Below are positions 19,181 to 27,493 of a DNA stretch of 36,377 bases, in pieces (the stretch's first letter is position 1; each line of letters opens with the position of its first letter). The notes beneath the pieces were generated by a model. That model searched no databases and was not told the origin of the DNA. It was given only the letters and a program-made list of their open reading frames with translations. Source of the DNA: SAR324 cluster bacterium (GTDB lineage: Bacteria > SAR324 > NAC60-12); NCBI GenBank assembly GCA_029245725.1, contig JAQWOT010000383.1, positions 1 to 36,377 of the forward strand, given 5' to 3'. Both the position numbers and the translations under genes were made by a program.

Positions 19181-19660
19181 TTAGTTGAGCAGGCGGTCAA
19201 CAGTCCGTTCTGACAATTCTTCCGTCAATTGTTGCAGAGTTGCTCGTGCCTGGTCCGTCTCGGAAATCAAGCGTTCATGAGCATTGTGAGCCTCTTTCTC
19301 CAGCAGATCTCGTTGCTTCAGAATGGTCTCTTCGCGGTGCTTGTGACTTTGCTCATAGGCTTCGTTCATCACATGTGCTACTTCTGCACGGGCAACATAG
19401 AGTTTCTGATCAAGCTGGTCTCCAAGGGTCTCAATCTCTTTAGCCAGAACAGCTACTCGGTCTCGTCGATCCTGGATGAATTTCTCACGCTGATCAATGG
19501 TACGCAAGACAGGTTGAAATAGGAAAGAATTTAGGGATTTGTAGACGATGAAAATGATCACCAGAGTTACGATTGGAGTTGCTAATTGGAAGTGCAGCAG
19601 ACCATAGTCTACCGCAACGCCACCCCAGGCGTTTTCAATGATCGCTTGTTTGTAATCCAT
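19181..19660 (-). CDS. atpF': F1Fo ATP synthase subunit b' (second peripheral-stalk b)
   Basis: 159 residues with one N-terminal membrane helix (about 25-48, FQLATPIVTLVIIFIVYKSLNSFLF). It is preceded by a short tail with MDYKQAIIENAWGG and followed by a coiled coil that starts PVLRTIDQREKFIQDRRD. In organisms with b/b', one copy of each forms a heterodimeric stalk. It is first in the operon, upstream of atpF. The a and c subunit genes (atpB, atpE) are not in this window, so the operon is split. Confidence 0.9.
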   Translation of the reverse strand: MDYKQAIIENAWGGVAVDYGLLHFQLATPIVTLVIIFIVYKSLNSFLFQPVLRTIDQREKFIQDRRDRVAVLAKEIETLGDQLDQKLYVARAEVAHVMNEAYEQSHKHREETILKQRDLLEKEAHNAHERLISETDQARATLQQLTEELSERTVDRLLN

Positions 19661-19746
19661 TCCCTTTGCCTTCAGTCTTATGAAATGTAAGCAGTTTCGA
19701 TTTGTCGGAGCCTTCTTGCAGGAAGCAGATTGAAGAGAAGCAAAAT

Positions 19747-19793
19747 TGTTAACATAAGATAAGGTTGACGGTCAAGCGTCTTTTCAGTAGTAG
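19747..19793. promoter_or_regulatory. divergent promoter region between atp operon and gph
   Basis: TTGACGGTCAA (19765-19775) is an 11-base palindrome that can serve as a -35 on both strands. Reading left, TTGACC (19775-19770) has a 17-base spacer and TTAACA (19752-19747), a fair sigma70 -10 for the atp operon 87 bases upstream of atpF'. Reading right, TTGACG (19765-19770) has a 17-base spacer and TAGTAG (19788-19793), a poor -10. The left promoter is the better supported. Shared -35 elements would make the two transcripts compete. Confidence 0.45.
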
Positions 19794-19852
19794 TGAGTTA
19801 ATCCTCGTTACCATTGGCAGTTGAACCAAGTTTATTTTTTGGTAAAAATCTG

Positions 19853-20539
19853 ATGAAGAACTCAACGCGTATTCAAGCAATTTGTTTTGACCTCGATGGT
19901 ACTCTACTCGATACATTGGCAGATATTGGCAATGCCGCAAATGCTGCGCTGCTACAATTTAATCTACCAACGCATCCACTGGAAAGTTATCGTTATTTTG
20001 TGGGGGAAGGTGCCAGTCGCTTGATGGAGAAGATACTCCCACAGGCATTCACCTCCGATGAATGGCGTGATCAGCTATTGGAGGCCTTTGAAGAAGAGTA
20101 TGCCCTAGGTTGGAAGCAGCAGACCTGCCTCTATGCTGGAATTGCGGATTTGCTGGATGAATTGACTCAAGCCACTTGGCCTTTGGCGGTTCTTTCAAAC
20201 AAGCCGGATGCCTTCACACAGCAATGCGTGCAACATTTCCTCGGATCTTGGCCTTTCCGAATTGTTCGAGGGCAACAAGCCGGTATTCCCCGAAAGCCAG
20301 ATCCAATTGGTATGCAACTGATTGCTCAAGAACTTAGCTTGCCAGTCGAAGCACTCTGCTTGGTTGGAGATACCAGTGTCGATATGCAGACCGCCGCGAA
20401 TGCGGGCAGTTGCCCGATTGGAGTTAGTTGGGGTTTCCGGAAAGTTGAAGAACTTCAGGAGCATGGAGCACGCTTGGTGGTTGATTCTCCAGCAGAATTG
20501 ATAACGTGGTTACGAAAGCAGCATGCTGAATTCAGCTAA
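19853..20539 (+). CDS. gph: HAD-family phosphatase, phosphoglycolate-phosphatase-like
   Basis: 228 residues. Motif I is FDLDGTLLDT with nucleophile D13 and acid/base D15. Motif II is AVLSNKPD, the lysine motif is in IPRKPDP, and motif III/IV is GDTSVDMQTAANAG. The helical cap sits between motif I and II. Gph removes phosphate from 2-phosphoglycolate, which arises during DNA repair; the close family also includes other small phosphatases, so the substrate is inferred. The ATG at 19853 is preferred to a TTG at 19814, but neither has a good Shine-Dalgarno. Divergent from the atp operon. Confidence 0.85.
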   Translation: MKNSTRIQAICFDLDGTLLDTLADIGNAANAALLQFNLPTHPLESYRYFVGEGASRLMEKILPQAFTSDEWRDQLLEAFEEEYALGWKQQTCLYAGIADLLDELTQATWPLAVLSNKPDAFTQQCVQHFLGSWPFRIVRGQQAGIPRKPDPIGMQLIAQELSLPVEALCLVGDTSVDMQTAANAGSCPIGVSWGFRKVEELQEHGARLVVDSPAELITWLRKQHAEFS

Positions 20540-20628
20540 AAAAAACTGGCATCTCTGAGGGACCTCCGATAGCTTGATTCCCTTCGAAAAGCTGACTCCC
20601 TTCCTGTATCCAATTCGTGCTGCCCGCC

Positions 20629-22158
20629 ATGTTGATCCAATGTCCGGAATGTCATCGACGTTACGAATTTGCTATTGAAGCTCTCCCGGATACTCATAGA
20701 TCGCAATGTGTTCATTGCAACTGTCTGATTCCTCTACCTGGTCCACCTGCTGTTAAGCATGAAACCAAAGCTAATACACCAGAACTGAGACCCAGTCCAG
20801 AGGGGGAAGTTGCTTATCGACGCTCAACCACTCTGACTAAGAGTGAGACTCGTCCGGCGCCACCACCTGTGGAACCTGTGCTGCCGCCCTCATCACCCCC
20901 GCCCGCTCAGGAAAAGCTGCAGATCCCTGATGAATTGGCTGGAATTACTGATTCAGAGCCTACTAATCCAGCAGACCTTCAAGAATTGCGTGGTCTGCTG
21001 GGAGTGCCACTGCCGCCAAGTCGTAAAACACAAGGGACAGAGTTTATTCCACCTCCCAAGCCTAGCATCTCGGAAGGTGCCTCGTTGCTGGATCAGGCCC
21101 CTCCGAAGAAAGAAGACACTGAATCTCTTTTGCACGATTCACCTCCTACAAAAGAAACAGAAGAAGCTCAAAGCCTCTTTGAACAGGCAATTCATGAATC
21201 ATTTCCTGAGAAATCAGAGCCAAAAGAGCAGAGGAGTGCACCATTGTTTGAGTACGATGGGGCAGTTCCAGAAATCCCAGCACCGAAGCCGCCTCCAAAA
21301 CCAAAACCTACTACTCAGCCTGAAACAACAGCAGCACCGAAGCCGCCTGCCAAGCCAGTAGCTGCAACTGTTCCAAAAGCGGAAGCAAACCCTGAAACAA
21401 AGCCAGAAATCAAATCTTTTCCAGAGCCGGAGGTACAACCGGAGTCGAAACCGAAGAAACCAATACTACCAAAACCAGAGATACCGTCCAAGCCACCACT
21501 GAAGCAATTGCCAGCTCCTGGTCCAGCATCAGAGCAAGCGAAGGTAAAAGAGGAAGTTCCTACGGTCAGCCAGGTTTTCGAGAAATCCACAGCAGAAGCT
21601 GGCATCCCTTGGGGACGACTAACTCTGGTAAGCACACTGGCAAGCTTGGGTCTTTTGTTGATCCTCTGGACAGGTGGTTACCTGCACATGGTCGATTCTC
21701 CCTTGCTCAGTCGTTTGGTTGGTGTGCAACTGCACCAGTTTGAGTTTGTTGGTAATCTTCGAGTAGAAAAATTTCGTAACAATTTTAGCCGCCAAGCGAT
21801 TCATGTGATGACTGGAACGGTGCGTTCAAATTTTTCAGATTTCTCCAATATCAGTTCGATCCGGCTCAAGGGTTTGGCCTTTGATGACGACCAGAAAATT
21901 CTGGAAAGCCAAGTAGTATATGCCGGCGTAGTGTTGTCTCATCAGGAACTAAGCGAGTGGAGTGTGAGCCGCATTCGAGAGCAGTACAAGGAACGCTACG
22001 GACGCAATGAGATCAACCGCAACCTGCGGGAAGGTGAAGAACTGCCGTTTCAGGTTGTGTTCTTCGAGGCTGGAGAACTGTTCAGCAAGGCTTCCGCCCA
22101 GATCATTAGTTACCAGCGGGATGGGCGAGATGTCTTCGTGAGGATCGCAGAAAACTGA
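20629..22158 (+). CDS. zinc-ribbon, proline-rich single-pass membrane protein with DUF3426-like end
   Basis: 509 residues. The N-terminus is a four-cysteine zinc ribbon of the MJ0042 type (C5, C8, C27, C30). It is followed by about 290 residues rich in P, K, E and A, with many PKP, PEP and KPE repeats. One membrane helix lies at about 329-350. The C-terminal domain (about 370-505) contains the phrase FVGNLRVEKFRNNFSRQAIHV and is like DUF3426. This three-part layout recurs in deltaproteobacteria, but its function is not known. The start codon at 20629 places the CxxC at residue 5. The hairpin at 22165 follows its stop closely. Confidence 0.8.
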   Translation: MLIQCPECHRRYEFAIEALPDTHRSQCVHCNCLIPLPGPPAVKHETKANTPELRPSPEGEVAYRRSTTLTKSETRPAPPPVEPVLPPSSPPPAQEKLQIPDELAGITDSEPTNPADLQELRGLLGVPLPPSRKTQGTEFIPPPKPSISEGASLLDQAPPKKEDTESLLHDSPPTKETEEAQSLFEQAIHESFPEKSEPKEQRSAPLFEYDGAVPEIPAPKPPPKPKPTTQPETTAAPKPPAKPVAATVPKAEANPETKPEIKSFPEPEVQPESKPKKPILPKPEIPSKPPLKQLPAPGPASEQAKVKEEVPTVSQVFEKSTAEAGIPWGRLTLVSTLASLGLLLILWTGGYLHMVDSPLLSRLVGVQLHQFEFVGNLRVEKFRNNFSRQAIHVMTGTVRSNFSDFSNISSIRLKGLAFDDDQKILESQVVYAGVVLSHQELSEWSVSRIREQYKERYGRNEINRNLREGEELPFQVVFFEAGELFSKASAQIISYQRDGRDVFVRIAEN

Positions 22159-22164
22159 GCCCAG

Positions 22165-22193
22165 AAAAAGCTTGTATTCAAAATAGCTTTTTT
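22165..22193 (+). terminator. intrinsic terminator after the zinc-ribbon gene
   Basis: AAAAAGCT (22165-22172) and AGCTTTTT (22185-22192) form an 8-bp stem with a 12-base loop, continuing into a T run. It lies 6 bases after the gene's stop and overlaps the proposed rplU promoter, so it would separate the two transcription units. Confidence 0.6.
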
Positions 22194-22200
22194 CTACATT
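22172..22200 (+). promoter_or_regulatory. candidate sigma70 promoter for rplU-rpmA-trpS-purB
   Basis: TTGTAT (22172-22177), a 17-base spacer and TACATT (22195-22200), 45 bases before the rplU ATG. TATAAA just downstream is an alternative -10. It sits within the AT-rich 86-base gap that also carries the preceding terminator. Shine-Dalgarno TAGGAG lies 6 bases before the rplU start. Confidence 0.45.
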
Positions 22201-22244
22201 ATAAAGTTTTGAAACTTTTAATCTCCAATTTCTAGGAGTGTCTG

Positions 22245-22559
22245 ATGTACGCAATCATTCAGGCCGGAGGCCGTCAGCATCGTGTCACGCCTGGTGAGGT
22301 AGTACGGCTGGACCGCATGCAGAGTGAGCAGGGCACAACCTTTGAGACAGATCAAGTGTTGCTGCTCCAAACAGATGATGGCGAGGTTCGTGTGGGAACG
22401 CCTGTGGTTTCTGGTGCCAAGGTGCAGGGTGAGGTGGTTGAGCACATGAAAGATCGCAAGGTCATTGTGTTCAAGCGCAAGCGCCGCAAAGGCTATCGTC
22501 GCAAGCAGGGCCATCGACAGCAATACACACTGGTGCGCATCTCTGAGATCAGCGCCTGA
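22245..22559 (+). CDS. rplU: 50S ribosomal protein L21
   Basis: 104 residues, starting MYAIIQAGGRQHRV, the family signature, and containing VGTPVVSGAKVQGEV and FKRKRRKGYRRKQGHRQ, the basic RNA-binding stretch. Normal length. It is the first gene of a unit with rpmA, trpS and purB; Shine-Dalgarno TAGGAG precedes the ATG. Confidence 0.97.
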   Translation: MYAIIQAGGRQHRVTPGEVVRLDRMQSEQGTTFETDQVLLLQTDDGEVRVGTPVVSGAKVQGEVVEHMKDRKVIVFKRKRRKGYRRKQGHRQQYTLVRISEISA

Positions 22560-22592
22560 TCTTCATCTCTGAACTTTCCTCTAGGAAGTATC

Positions 22593-22880
22593 ATGGCACA
22601 CAAGAAGGCTGGCGGCAGTAGCCGCAACGGACGCGATTCAATCGGCAAACGCCGTGGCGTTAAGCGCTTCGGCGGACAGATCGTTAAGGCAGGGAATATA
22701 CTAGTTCGCCAAGTAGGGACTACCTTCCATGCAGGTCAAAACGTGGGTGTTGGCAAGGATTATACACTCTTTGCCCTCAGTGACGGTGTGGTCAGCTTCA
22801 CTCGCAAGCGCAATGACCGTTGTTTCATCAATGTTCTCCCTGCGGTAGCAGAAGCTTCCCTGGCTGCTACGGAAGCATGA
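22593..22880 (+). CDS. rpmA: 50S ribosomal protein L27
   Basis: 95 residues. The N-terminus is [15 protein letters not shown] after the initiator, the tail that reaches the peptidyl-transferase centre, without the cleaved leader seen in Firmicutes. [21 protein letters not shown] is typical. The C-terminal tail is slightly longer than usual. The stop (TGA 22878-22880) overlaps the trpS ATG. Confidence 0.97.
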   Translation: MAHKKAGGSSRNGRDSIGKRRGVKRFGGQIVKAGNILVRQVGTTFHAGQNVGVGKDYTLFALSDGVVSFTRKRNDRCFINVLPAVAEASLAATEA

Positions 22881-23848
22881 GCCGTTTGCGTGCCCTGACA
22901 GGCATCAAGCCTTCGGGCACTCCCCATCTGGGCAACTACCTTGGTGCCCTGAGACCCGCGCTGCAATTGCAGCAAACGCACGATACCCTCTACTTCATTG
23001 CTGACTATCACGCTCTGACTACGGTTCGCGAACCCGCCCAACTGAAGGAACATACCTATGACTTGGTGGCGGTGTTCGCTGCCTTAGGTATGGACTTCGA
23101 CCAACATACCTTTTTCCGTCAGTCCGACATTCCAGAAGTTACAGAATTCAGTTGGATTCTCTCCTGCATCACCGCCAAGGGCTTGCTGGAACGAGCACAC
23201 GCCTTCAAAGATGCGGAGTCTAAGCAGCAGGAAGTCAATCTTGGTCTCTTCTGTTATCCAGTCCTCCAGGCTGCTGACATTCTGCTCTACGACTCGAACT
23301 TCGTACCTGTGGGTAAAGACCAGAAACAGCATCTGGAAATGACTCGTGATATCGCCCTACGCTTCAATCATCTCTATGGAGAGGATGTGCTGGTGGTGCC
23401 TGAGCCACTGATTGGGGAAGAGGTGGCGACGATCCCGGGACTAGATGGTCAGAAGATGAGCAAGTCCTACAACAATGTGATTCCCTTGTTCGCTCCTGCC
23501 AAGCAGGTTCGTAAATCAATCATGCGGATTCAGACCGACTCTCTTGGAGTGGAAGATCCCAAAGATCCTGACCAGTGCAACATCTTTCAACTCTATCGAC
23601 ATTTCACCACAGCAGAAGAACAAGCCACTTTGGCAGAGTGCTACCGAGCGGGTGGGATGGGCTACGGCGAAGCAAAGCAGCAACTGTTTGAAGCGGTAGA
23701 GCAAGAATTGGGAGAAGCTCGAGAAGCTTATTTCCAGTTGCGCGAGCAGCCCAAGACTCTGGAAGGAATCTTGGAAAAAGGTCGTGATAAAGCTCGACGA
23801 GTTGCTTTGGAAGTTCGCAAACGAGTGCGCAATAGCGTTGGTCTCTAA
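22877..23848 (+). CDS. trpS: tryptophanyl-tRNA synthetase
   Basis: 323 residues, a compact class I synthetase that charges tRNA-Trp. The HIGH-type motif is [10 protein letters not shown] and the KMSKS loop is present in [11 protein letters not shown]. Other family marks are [10 protein letters not shown] and [16 protein letters not shown]. The start at 22877 overlaps the rpmA stop as ATGA; upstream in-frame codons to 22820 lie inside rpmA and are shadow. In many bacteria obgE follows rpmA; here trpS takes that place. Confidence 0.96.
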   Translation: MSRLRALTGIKPSGTPHLGNYLGALRPALQLQQTHDTLYFIADYHALTTVREPAQLKEHTYDLVAVFAALGMDFDQHTFFRQSDIPEVTEFSWILSCITAKGLLERAHAFKDAESKQQEVNLGLFCYPVLQAADILLYDSNFVPVGKDQKQHLEMTRDIALRFNHLYGEDVLVVPEPLIGEEVATIPGLDGQKMSKSYNNVIPLFAPAKQVRKSIMRIQTDSLGVEDPKDPDQCNIFQLYRHFTTAEEQATLAECYRAGGMGYGEAKQQLFEAVEQELGEAREAYFQLREQPKTLEGILEKGRDKARRVALEVRKRVRNSVGL

Positions 23849-23862
23849 GTAAACTCTCCCCG

Positions 23863-25287
23863 ATGAAACCTCCAATTCCTGACGTTCTGGCTCAGCGTTA
23901 TGCAAGCACTGCAATGTGTGAATTGTGGTCAGCAACAGGAAAGATTCGTCTGGAACGTGAGTTCTGGATTGCTGTGATGAAAGCACAGCAGGCTGTTGGT
24001 GTCGAAATTTCAGAAGCTGCGATTGAGGCTTATGAGCAAGTCAAAGATCAGATTGACCTAGAGCGAATCGCAGAACGTGAACGTGTGTTACGGCATGATG
24101 TCAAGGCCCGTATCGAAGAATTCTGTGAGCTCGCCGGAGAGCAGCAGATTCATAAGGGTCTGACCAGCCGAGATCTGACAGATAACGTTGAGCAGCTACA
24201 GATTCTCCGCTCACTATCCCTCCTTGAAGACAAGTACATCGCAGTCCTCTATCAGTTGGCCCGCTGGGCTGAGCGCACCCGAGATTGGCTGCTGGTGGCT
24301 CGCACACACAATGTTCCCGCCCAACCAACCACTCTTGGGAAACGTCTCGCCATGTTCGGTGAGGAGATGCTACAGGCTCTCCAGCGCTTACAAAGCTTGT
24401 GTGCTAATTATCCTTTGCGAGGTTTGCAAGGTGCAGTCGGAACCCAACTAGACCAGCATATCCTCTTACAGGATCCAAAAAAGGTTCGTGAACTGGAAGT
24501 GGCTGTCTGCCAGCACTTGGGTGGAACAGTACAGCTTCAGGCGGTAGGCCAGGTCTATCCTCGCAGCCTCGATACAGAAGTAGTGCATTGTTTGTTCGGG
24601 TTGAGTTCTGGCATCAGTAGCCTGGCCAAGACACTCCGACTGATGGCAGGGCAAGGATTGTTCACAGAGGGCTTCCAGTCTGGTCAGGTTGGTTCTTCGG
24701 CAATGCCCCACAAGGTCAACGCTCGCAATGCCGAACGTATTACTGGCTTGCATCAGGTGCTCAATGGATATGTGAACATGCTGATGGGACTCAGCGGGGA
24801 CCAGTGGAATGAGGGCGATGTTGCCTGCTCGGTTGTTCGGCGAGTGGCGCTACCCGGAGCCTTCTGGGCCTTTGATGGTCAGTTGGAGACCATGCTGACC
24901 GTTTTGCAGGAGATGGGATTTTATGAGGATCTGATTCGTCGTGAGGTAGATCAGCAGCTCCCTTTCCTGGCAACCACAACAATTTTGATGGCAGCTGTGT
25001 GCAAAGGAGGAGGTCGAGAGCAGTTGCATGACTGTATCAAGCAGCACGCTCTGCAAGTGGCAGAAGAGCTCCGCAGCGGAATTCGCTTGGAAAACAACCT
25101 GCTGCAGCGCTTGGCAGAAGATCCCGCACTGCCTTTGGACCTGCAGGAGCTACAGTTGTTGCTTACGGACTCTGAACGTTTGGTTGGTTCAGCTCCAGAG
25201 CAGGTGAACGCCTTCCTGAAAAGAGTGGCTCGCTTGGTCTTCGAGCACCCAAACGCCCAAGCAATCAAGCCAGAACCACTTCTCTAA
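23863..25287 (+). CDS. purB: adenylosuccinate lyase
   Basis: 474 residues; a fumarase/aspartase-superfamily lyase acting twice in purine synthesis (SAICAR to AICAR and adenylosuccinate to AMP). The signature loop is GQVGSSAMPHKVNARNAERI; GLTSRDLTDN and ARTHNVPAQPTTLGKR provide the active-site histidine region. The C-terminal part with SGDQWNEGDVACSVVRRVALP and FLATTTILMAAV matches, from memory, the long actinobacterial PurB more closely than the 430- or 456-residue forms. It starts 15 bases after the trpS stop, so is likely the end of the rplU unit. Confidence 0.95.
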   Translation: MKPPIPDVLAQRYASTAMCELWSATGKIRLEREFWIAVMKAQQAVGVEISEAAIEAYEQVKDQIDLERIAERERVLRHDVKARIEEFCELAGEQQIHKGLTSRDLTDNVEQLQILRSLSLLEDKYIAVLYQLARWAERTRDWLLVARTHNVPAQPTTLGKRLAMFGEEMLQALQRLQSLCANYPLRGLQGAVGTQLDQHILLQDPKKVRELEVAVCQHLGGTVQLQAVGQVYPRSLDTEVVHCLFGLSSGISSLAKTLRLMAGQGLFTEGFQSGQVGSSAMPHKVNARNAERITGLHQVLNGYVNMLMGLSGDQWNEGDVACSVVRRVALPGAFWAFDGQLETMLTVLQEMGFYEDLIRREVDQQLPFLATTTILMAAVCKGGGREQLHDCIKQHALQVAEELRSGIRLENNLLQRLAEDPALPLDLQELQLLLTDSERLVGSAPEQVNAFLKRVARLVFEHPNAQAIKPEPLL

Positions 25288-25358
25288 GGTGGATCGCTTA
25301 AACAGGTTTCCCTGTCTTGTTGACGATCTGCTCTTCTTCTGACAAATTCCTCTCTTTC

Positions 25359-25412
25359 TTTGCCGGCACGCGGCAAACGTTGGGGTTCATTCAGGTGGGC
25401 ACCCCAAATTTT
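25359..25412 (+). terminator. tandem hairpins after purB
   Basis: TTTGCCG (25359-25365) pairs with CGGCAAA (25371-25377) around a 5-base loop. Then TTGGGG (25380-25385) pairs with CCCCAA (25402-25407) around 16 bases that hold a nested GGTG/CACC, followed by ATTTT. Together they probably end the purB transcript. The rest of the 267-base gap 25288-25554 shows no gene; its last 60 bases are AT-rich and likely hold the promoter of the waaF-like gene. Confidence 0.5.
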
Positions 25413-25554
25413 GGCAGAATCCAACGTTGCAATACAACCCAGAAGATGACAAAACCAAGCAACCCAAGAAAGTCCATATCTTCCTCAAAATGAATATTAA
25501 TAAAACATCATAATATGCAAATAAACTTAATATTGCCAGTCTAAATCAAATCTC

Positions 25555-26547
25555 ATGACTGATCCAACAAGGATTCTGATTCGCATGCCGAACTGGTTAG
25601 GTGATCTGATGATGGCAACAGCTTTTTGTCGGGCAGTGTTAGAACGTTTTCCCAAAGCAACGGTGGACCTGATCGTCCGTAAGGGCTTTGAAGGGTTACC
25701 GCTGCCTCATCGGGGCACGCTCTTACCTTTTGACCGAGAACTAACCAAGGCAGGAGATTTTGGTGCTGAGCTTGCCAACCGAGGTTACCAACGGATCTAT
25801 GTGTTGCCACCCAGCTTTTCTTCCGCATGGATGGCTTGGCGCAGCCGCATTCCTGAACGCATCGGTTACTCTGGCGATGGCAGGCGATGGTTTTTGCGTC
25901 CGGCCATACAACCTGCTTGGCAACCGCGCACACGGCATCTTGTTGAAGAGTACCTTCATCTTCTCAGTCCACAGGATCCCAAGACCTTGTTGGTTTTTCC
26001 ACAGCTTGAGTTGAGCGAAGAGTGGGTCAGTGAACAGTTGCGAGGTCTACCTGCACTACCCAAAAGTTTTATCGCGTTGGCGCCTGGAGCGATCTATGGA
26101 CCAGCCAAGCAGTGGCCAGAAGTTTATTACCATGAGGTGGCTGCCCAGCTATCTCAGAGGTGGAATGAATCCATCCTGATTCTGGGTACTCCAGCGGATC
26201 ACGCCAGTGGTGAGAAGATCACCCAAGGGCTGTCTGGCGTTGAGAACTGGTGTGGTCGTTCTAACTTACCGCAGCTTGTGGCGATTTTGTCCAGAGCCCG
26301 ACTACTGCTGAGCAATGATTCTGGTAGTATGCACATCATGGCGGCGTTGCAGCGTCCTCAACTAGCGGTTTTTGGTTCTACCTCCCCAACGTGGACCCGT
26401 CCTCTCAATCCACATGCTCGTTTCCTATATCGAGCTGAGCCTTGCTCTCCCTGCTTCGATCGTACCTGCCAATTTAGCCACACAAACTGCTTGATCAGCA
26501 TTCAACCGGCAGATGTAGTCCAAGAGTTGGCAGACATGTTGGAGTGA
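25555..26547 (+). CDS. waaF: LPS heptosyltransferase II-like (GT9)
   Basis: 330 residues, GT-B fold of the ADP-heptose:LPS heptosyltransferase family, which adds heptose to the inner core of lipopolysaccharide on the cytoplasmic side. It begins ILIRMPNWLGDLMMATAF, the WaaF signature, with later LAPGAIYGPAKQWP (nucleotide-sugar loop), LLSNDSGSMHIMAAL and FGSTSPTWTRPLN. The four cysteines near the end (PCSPCFDRTCQFSHTNC) are common in WaaF. No other core LPS gene is beside it. Heptosyltransferase II versus another heptosyltransferase is inference from the start motif and cysteine cluster. Confidence 0.9.
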   Translation: MTDPTRILIRMPNWLGDLMMATAFCRAVLERFPKATVDLIVRKGFEGLPLPHRGTLLPFDRELTKAGDFGAELANRGYQRIYVLPPSFSSAWMAWRSRIPERIGYSGDGRRWFLRPAIQPAWQPRTRHLVEEYLHLLSPQDPKTLLVFPQLELSEEWVSEQLRGLPALPKSFIALAPGAIYGPAKQWPEVYYHEVAAQLSQRWNESILILGTPADHASGEKITQGLSGVENWCGRSNLPQLVAILSRARLLLSNDSGSMHIMAALQRPQLAVFGSTSPTWTRPLNPHARFLYRAEPCSPCFDRTCQFSHTNCLISIQPADVVQELADMLE

Positions 26548-26643
26548 TGGCTGAAAAATTTAAATCTAGCAATGTCGTTAGCTATTCAAATATAGTGTTT
26601 GCTTCTTTTTGTAGAGTTTTTGAAACAAAGCAATGGAGTTGAC

Positions 26644-27468
26644 ATGAAAAAGATAAGCTGTTTTTTGCTAATCCTACTACTTTGGCTGGCGAATGGGTCA
26701 GCTTGGGCGCAGACCTACACTATCGGAATTGTACCACAGCAGTCGGCAAGCCAACTGGCAAAGCTCTGGGTTCCAATTTTGGAGGAACTGGAGAAAGAGC
26801 TGGGATTCAAGTTGCAATTCAGCACAGCTAAGGACATACCAACTTTTGAACAGCGAGTGTTTGAGGGATATTATGATTTTTCATATATGAATCCATATCA
26901 CTACGTGGTGTTCTCACAGAAGCCCGGATATAGAGCTTTCGCAAGAGAAAAAGATAAACTCATTCAGGGGATTCTAGTGGTACAAGAGGATTCTCCGATT
27001 AAAGATATCGAAGACTTAAAGCAGCAGCAATTGGCCTTTCCGTCGCCTGCAGCCTTCGCGGCCAGTGTGCTTCCAAGAGCAAGCTTGACCAAGCAAGGCA
27101 TTCCATTCACGCCAAAGTATGTGAAATCTCACGATTCTGTCTATAGATCCGTGGCCAAGGGGATTTTTCCAGCTGGAGGGGGAATCAAGCGAACTTTCAA
27201 TAGTATGCCAGAAGACATTCGCTCAGAGTTGAAAGTATTTTGGACCACCTATGGCTTCACTCCCCATGCGTTTGCCACCCATCCCAGGATTCCAGAGGAG
27301 CATGTTCAACAGTTGCAGCAGGCGATGATTGGACTGATCAACAAACCACAGGGTGCTAGTTTACTATCAGGGCTGAACTTCAAAAAGGGCTTGCGACCAG
27401 CGGTCGATTCTGACTGGGATGACGTTCGTTCACTGAACATTACCCTCTTGGATAAGTATCTCAAGTAA
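26644..27468 (+). CDS. PhnD-like phosphate/phosphonate-type periplasmic binding protein
   Basis: 274 residues. The signal peptide is MKKISCFLLILLLWLANGSAWA, cleaved before QTYTIG. The mature part is a PhnD-family (type II) binding fold: GIVPQQSASQLAKLWVP with the usual beginning, DFSYMNPYHYVVF (ligand loop), LAFPSPAAFAASVLPR (the phosphate-contacting segment, S-P-x-A...S), and KSHDSVYRSVAKG. The start ATG has GGAG 5 bases upstream. No permease or ATPase gene follows. Instead the next gene, 25 bases on, is a chemoreceptor, so it more likely presents a ligand to that receptor than feeds a transporter. The ligand is unknown: phosphonate, phosphite, phosphate or another oxyanion. Confidence 0.85.
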   Translation: MKKISCFLLILLLWLANGSAWAQTYTIGIVPQQSASQLAKLWVPILEELEKELGFKLQFSTAKDIPTFEQRVFEGYYDFSYMNPYHYVVFSQKPGYRAFAREKDKLIQGILVVQEDSPIKDIEDLKQQQLAFPSPAAFAASVLPRASLTKQGIPFTPKYVKSHDSVYRSVAKGIFPAGGGIKRTFNSMPEDIRSELKVFWTTYGFTPHAFATHPRIPEEHVQQLQQAMIGLINKPQGASLLSGLNFKKGLRPAVDSDWDDVRSLNITLLDKYLK

Positions 27469-27493
27469 GACCCTGAGGAAAGTTCACTCGCAC

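Noticed and set aside
20843-21635. Long open frames on both strands across the proline-rich part of the zinc-ribbon gene
   Set aside because: They are shadows of the biased P/K/E-rich codons of the real gene.
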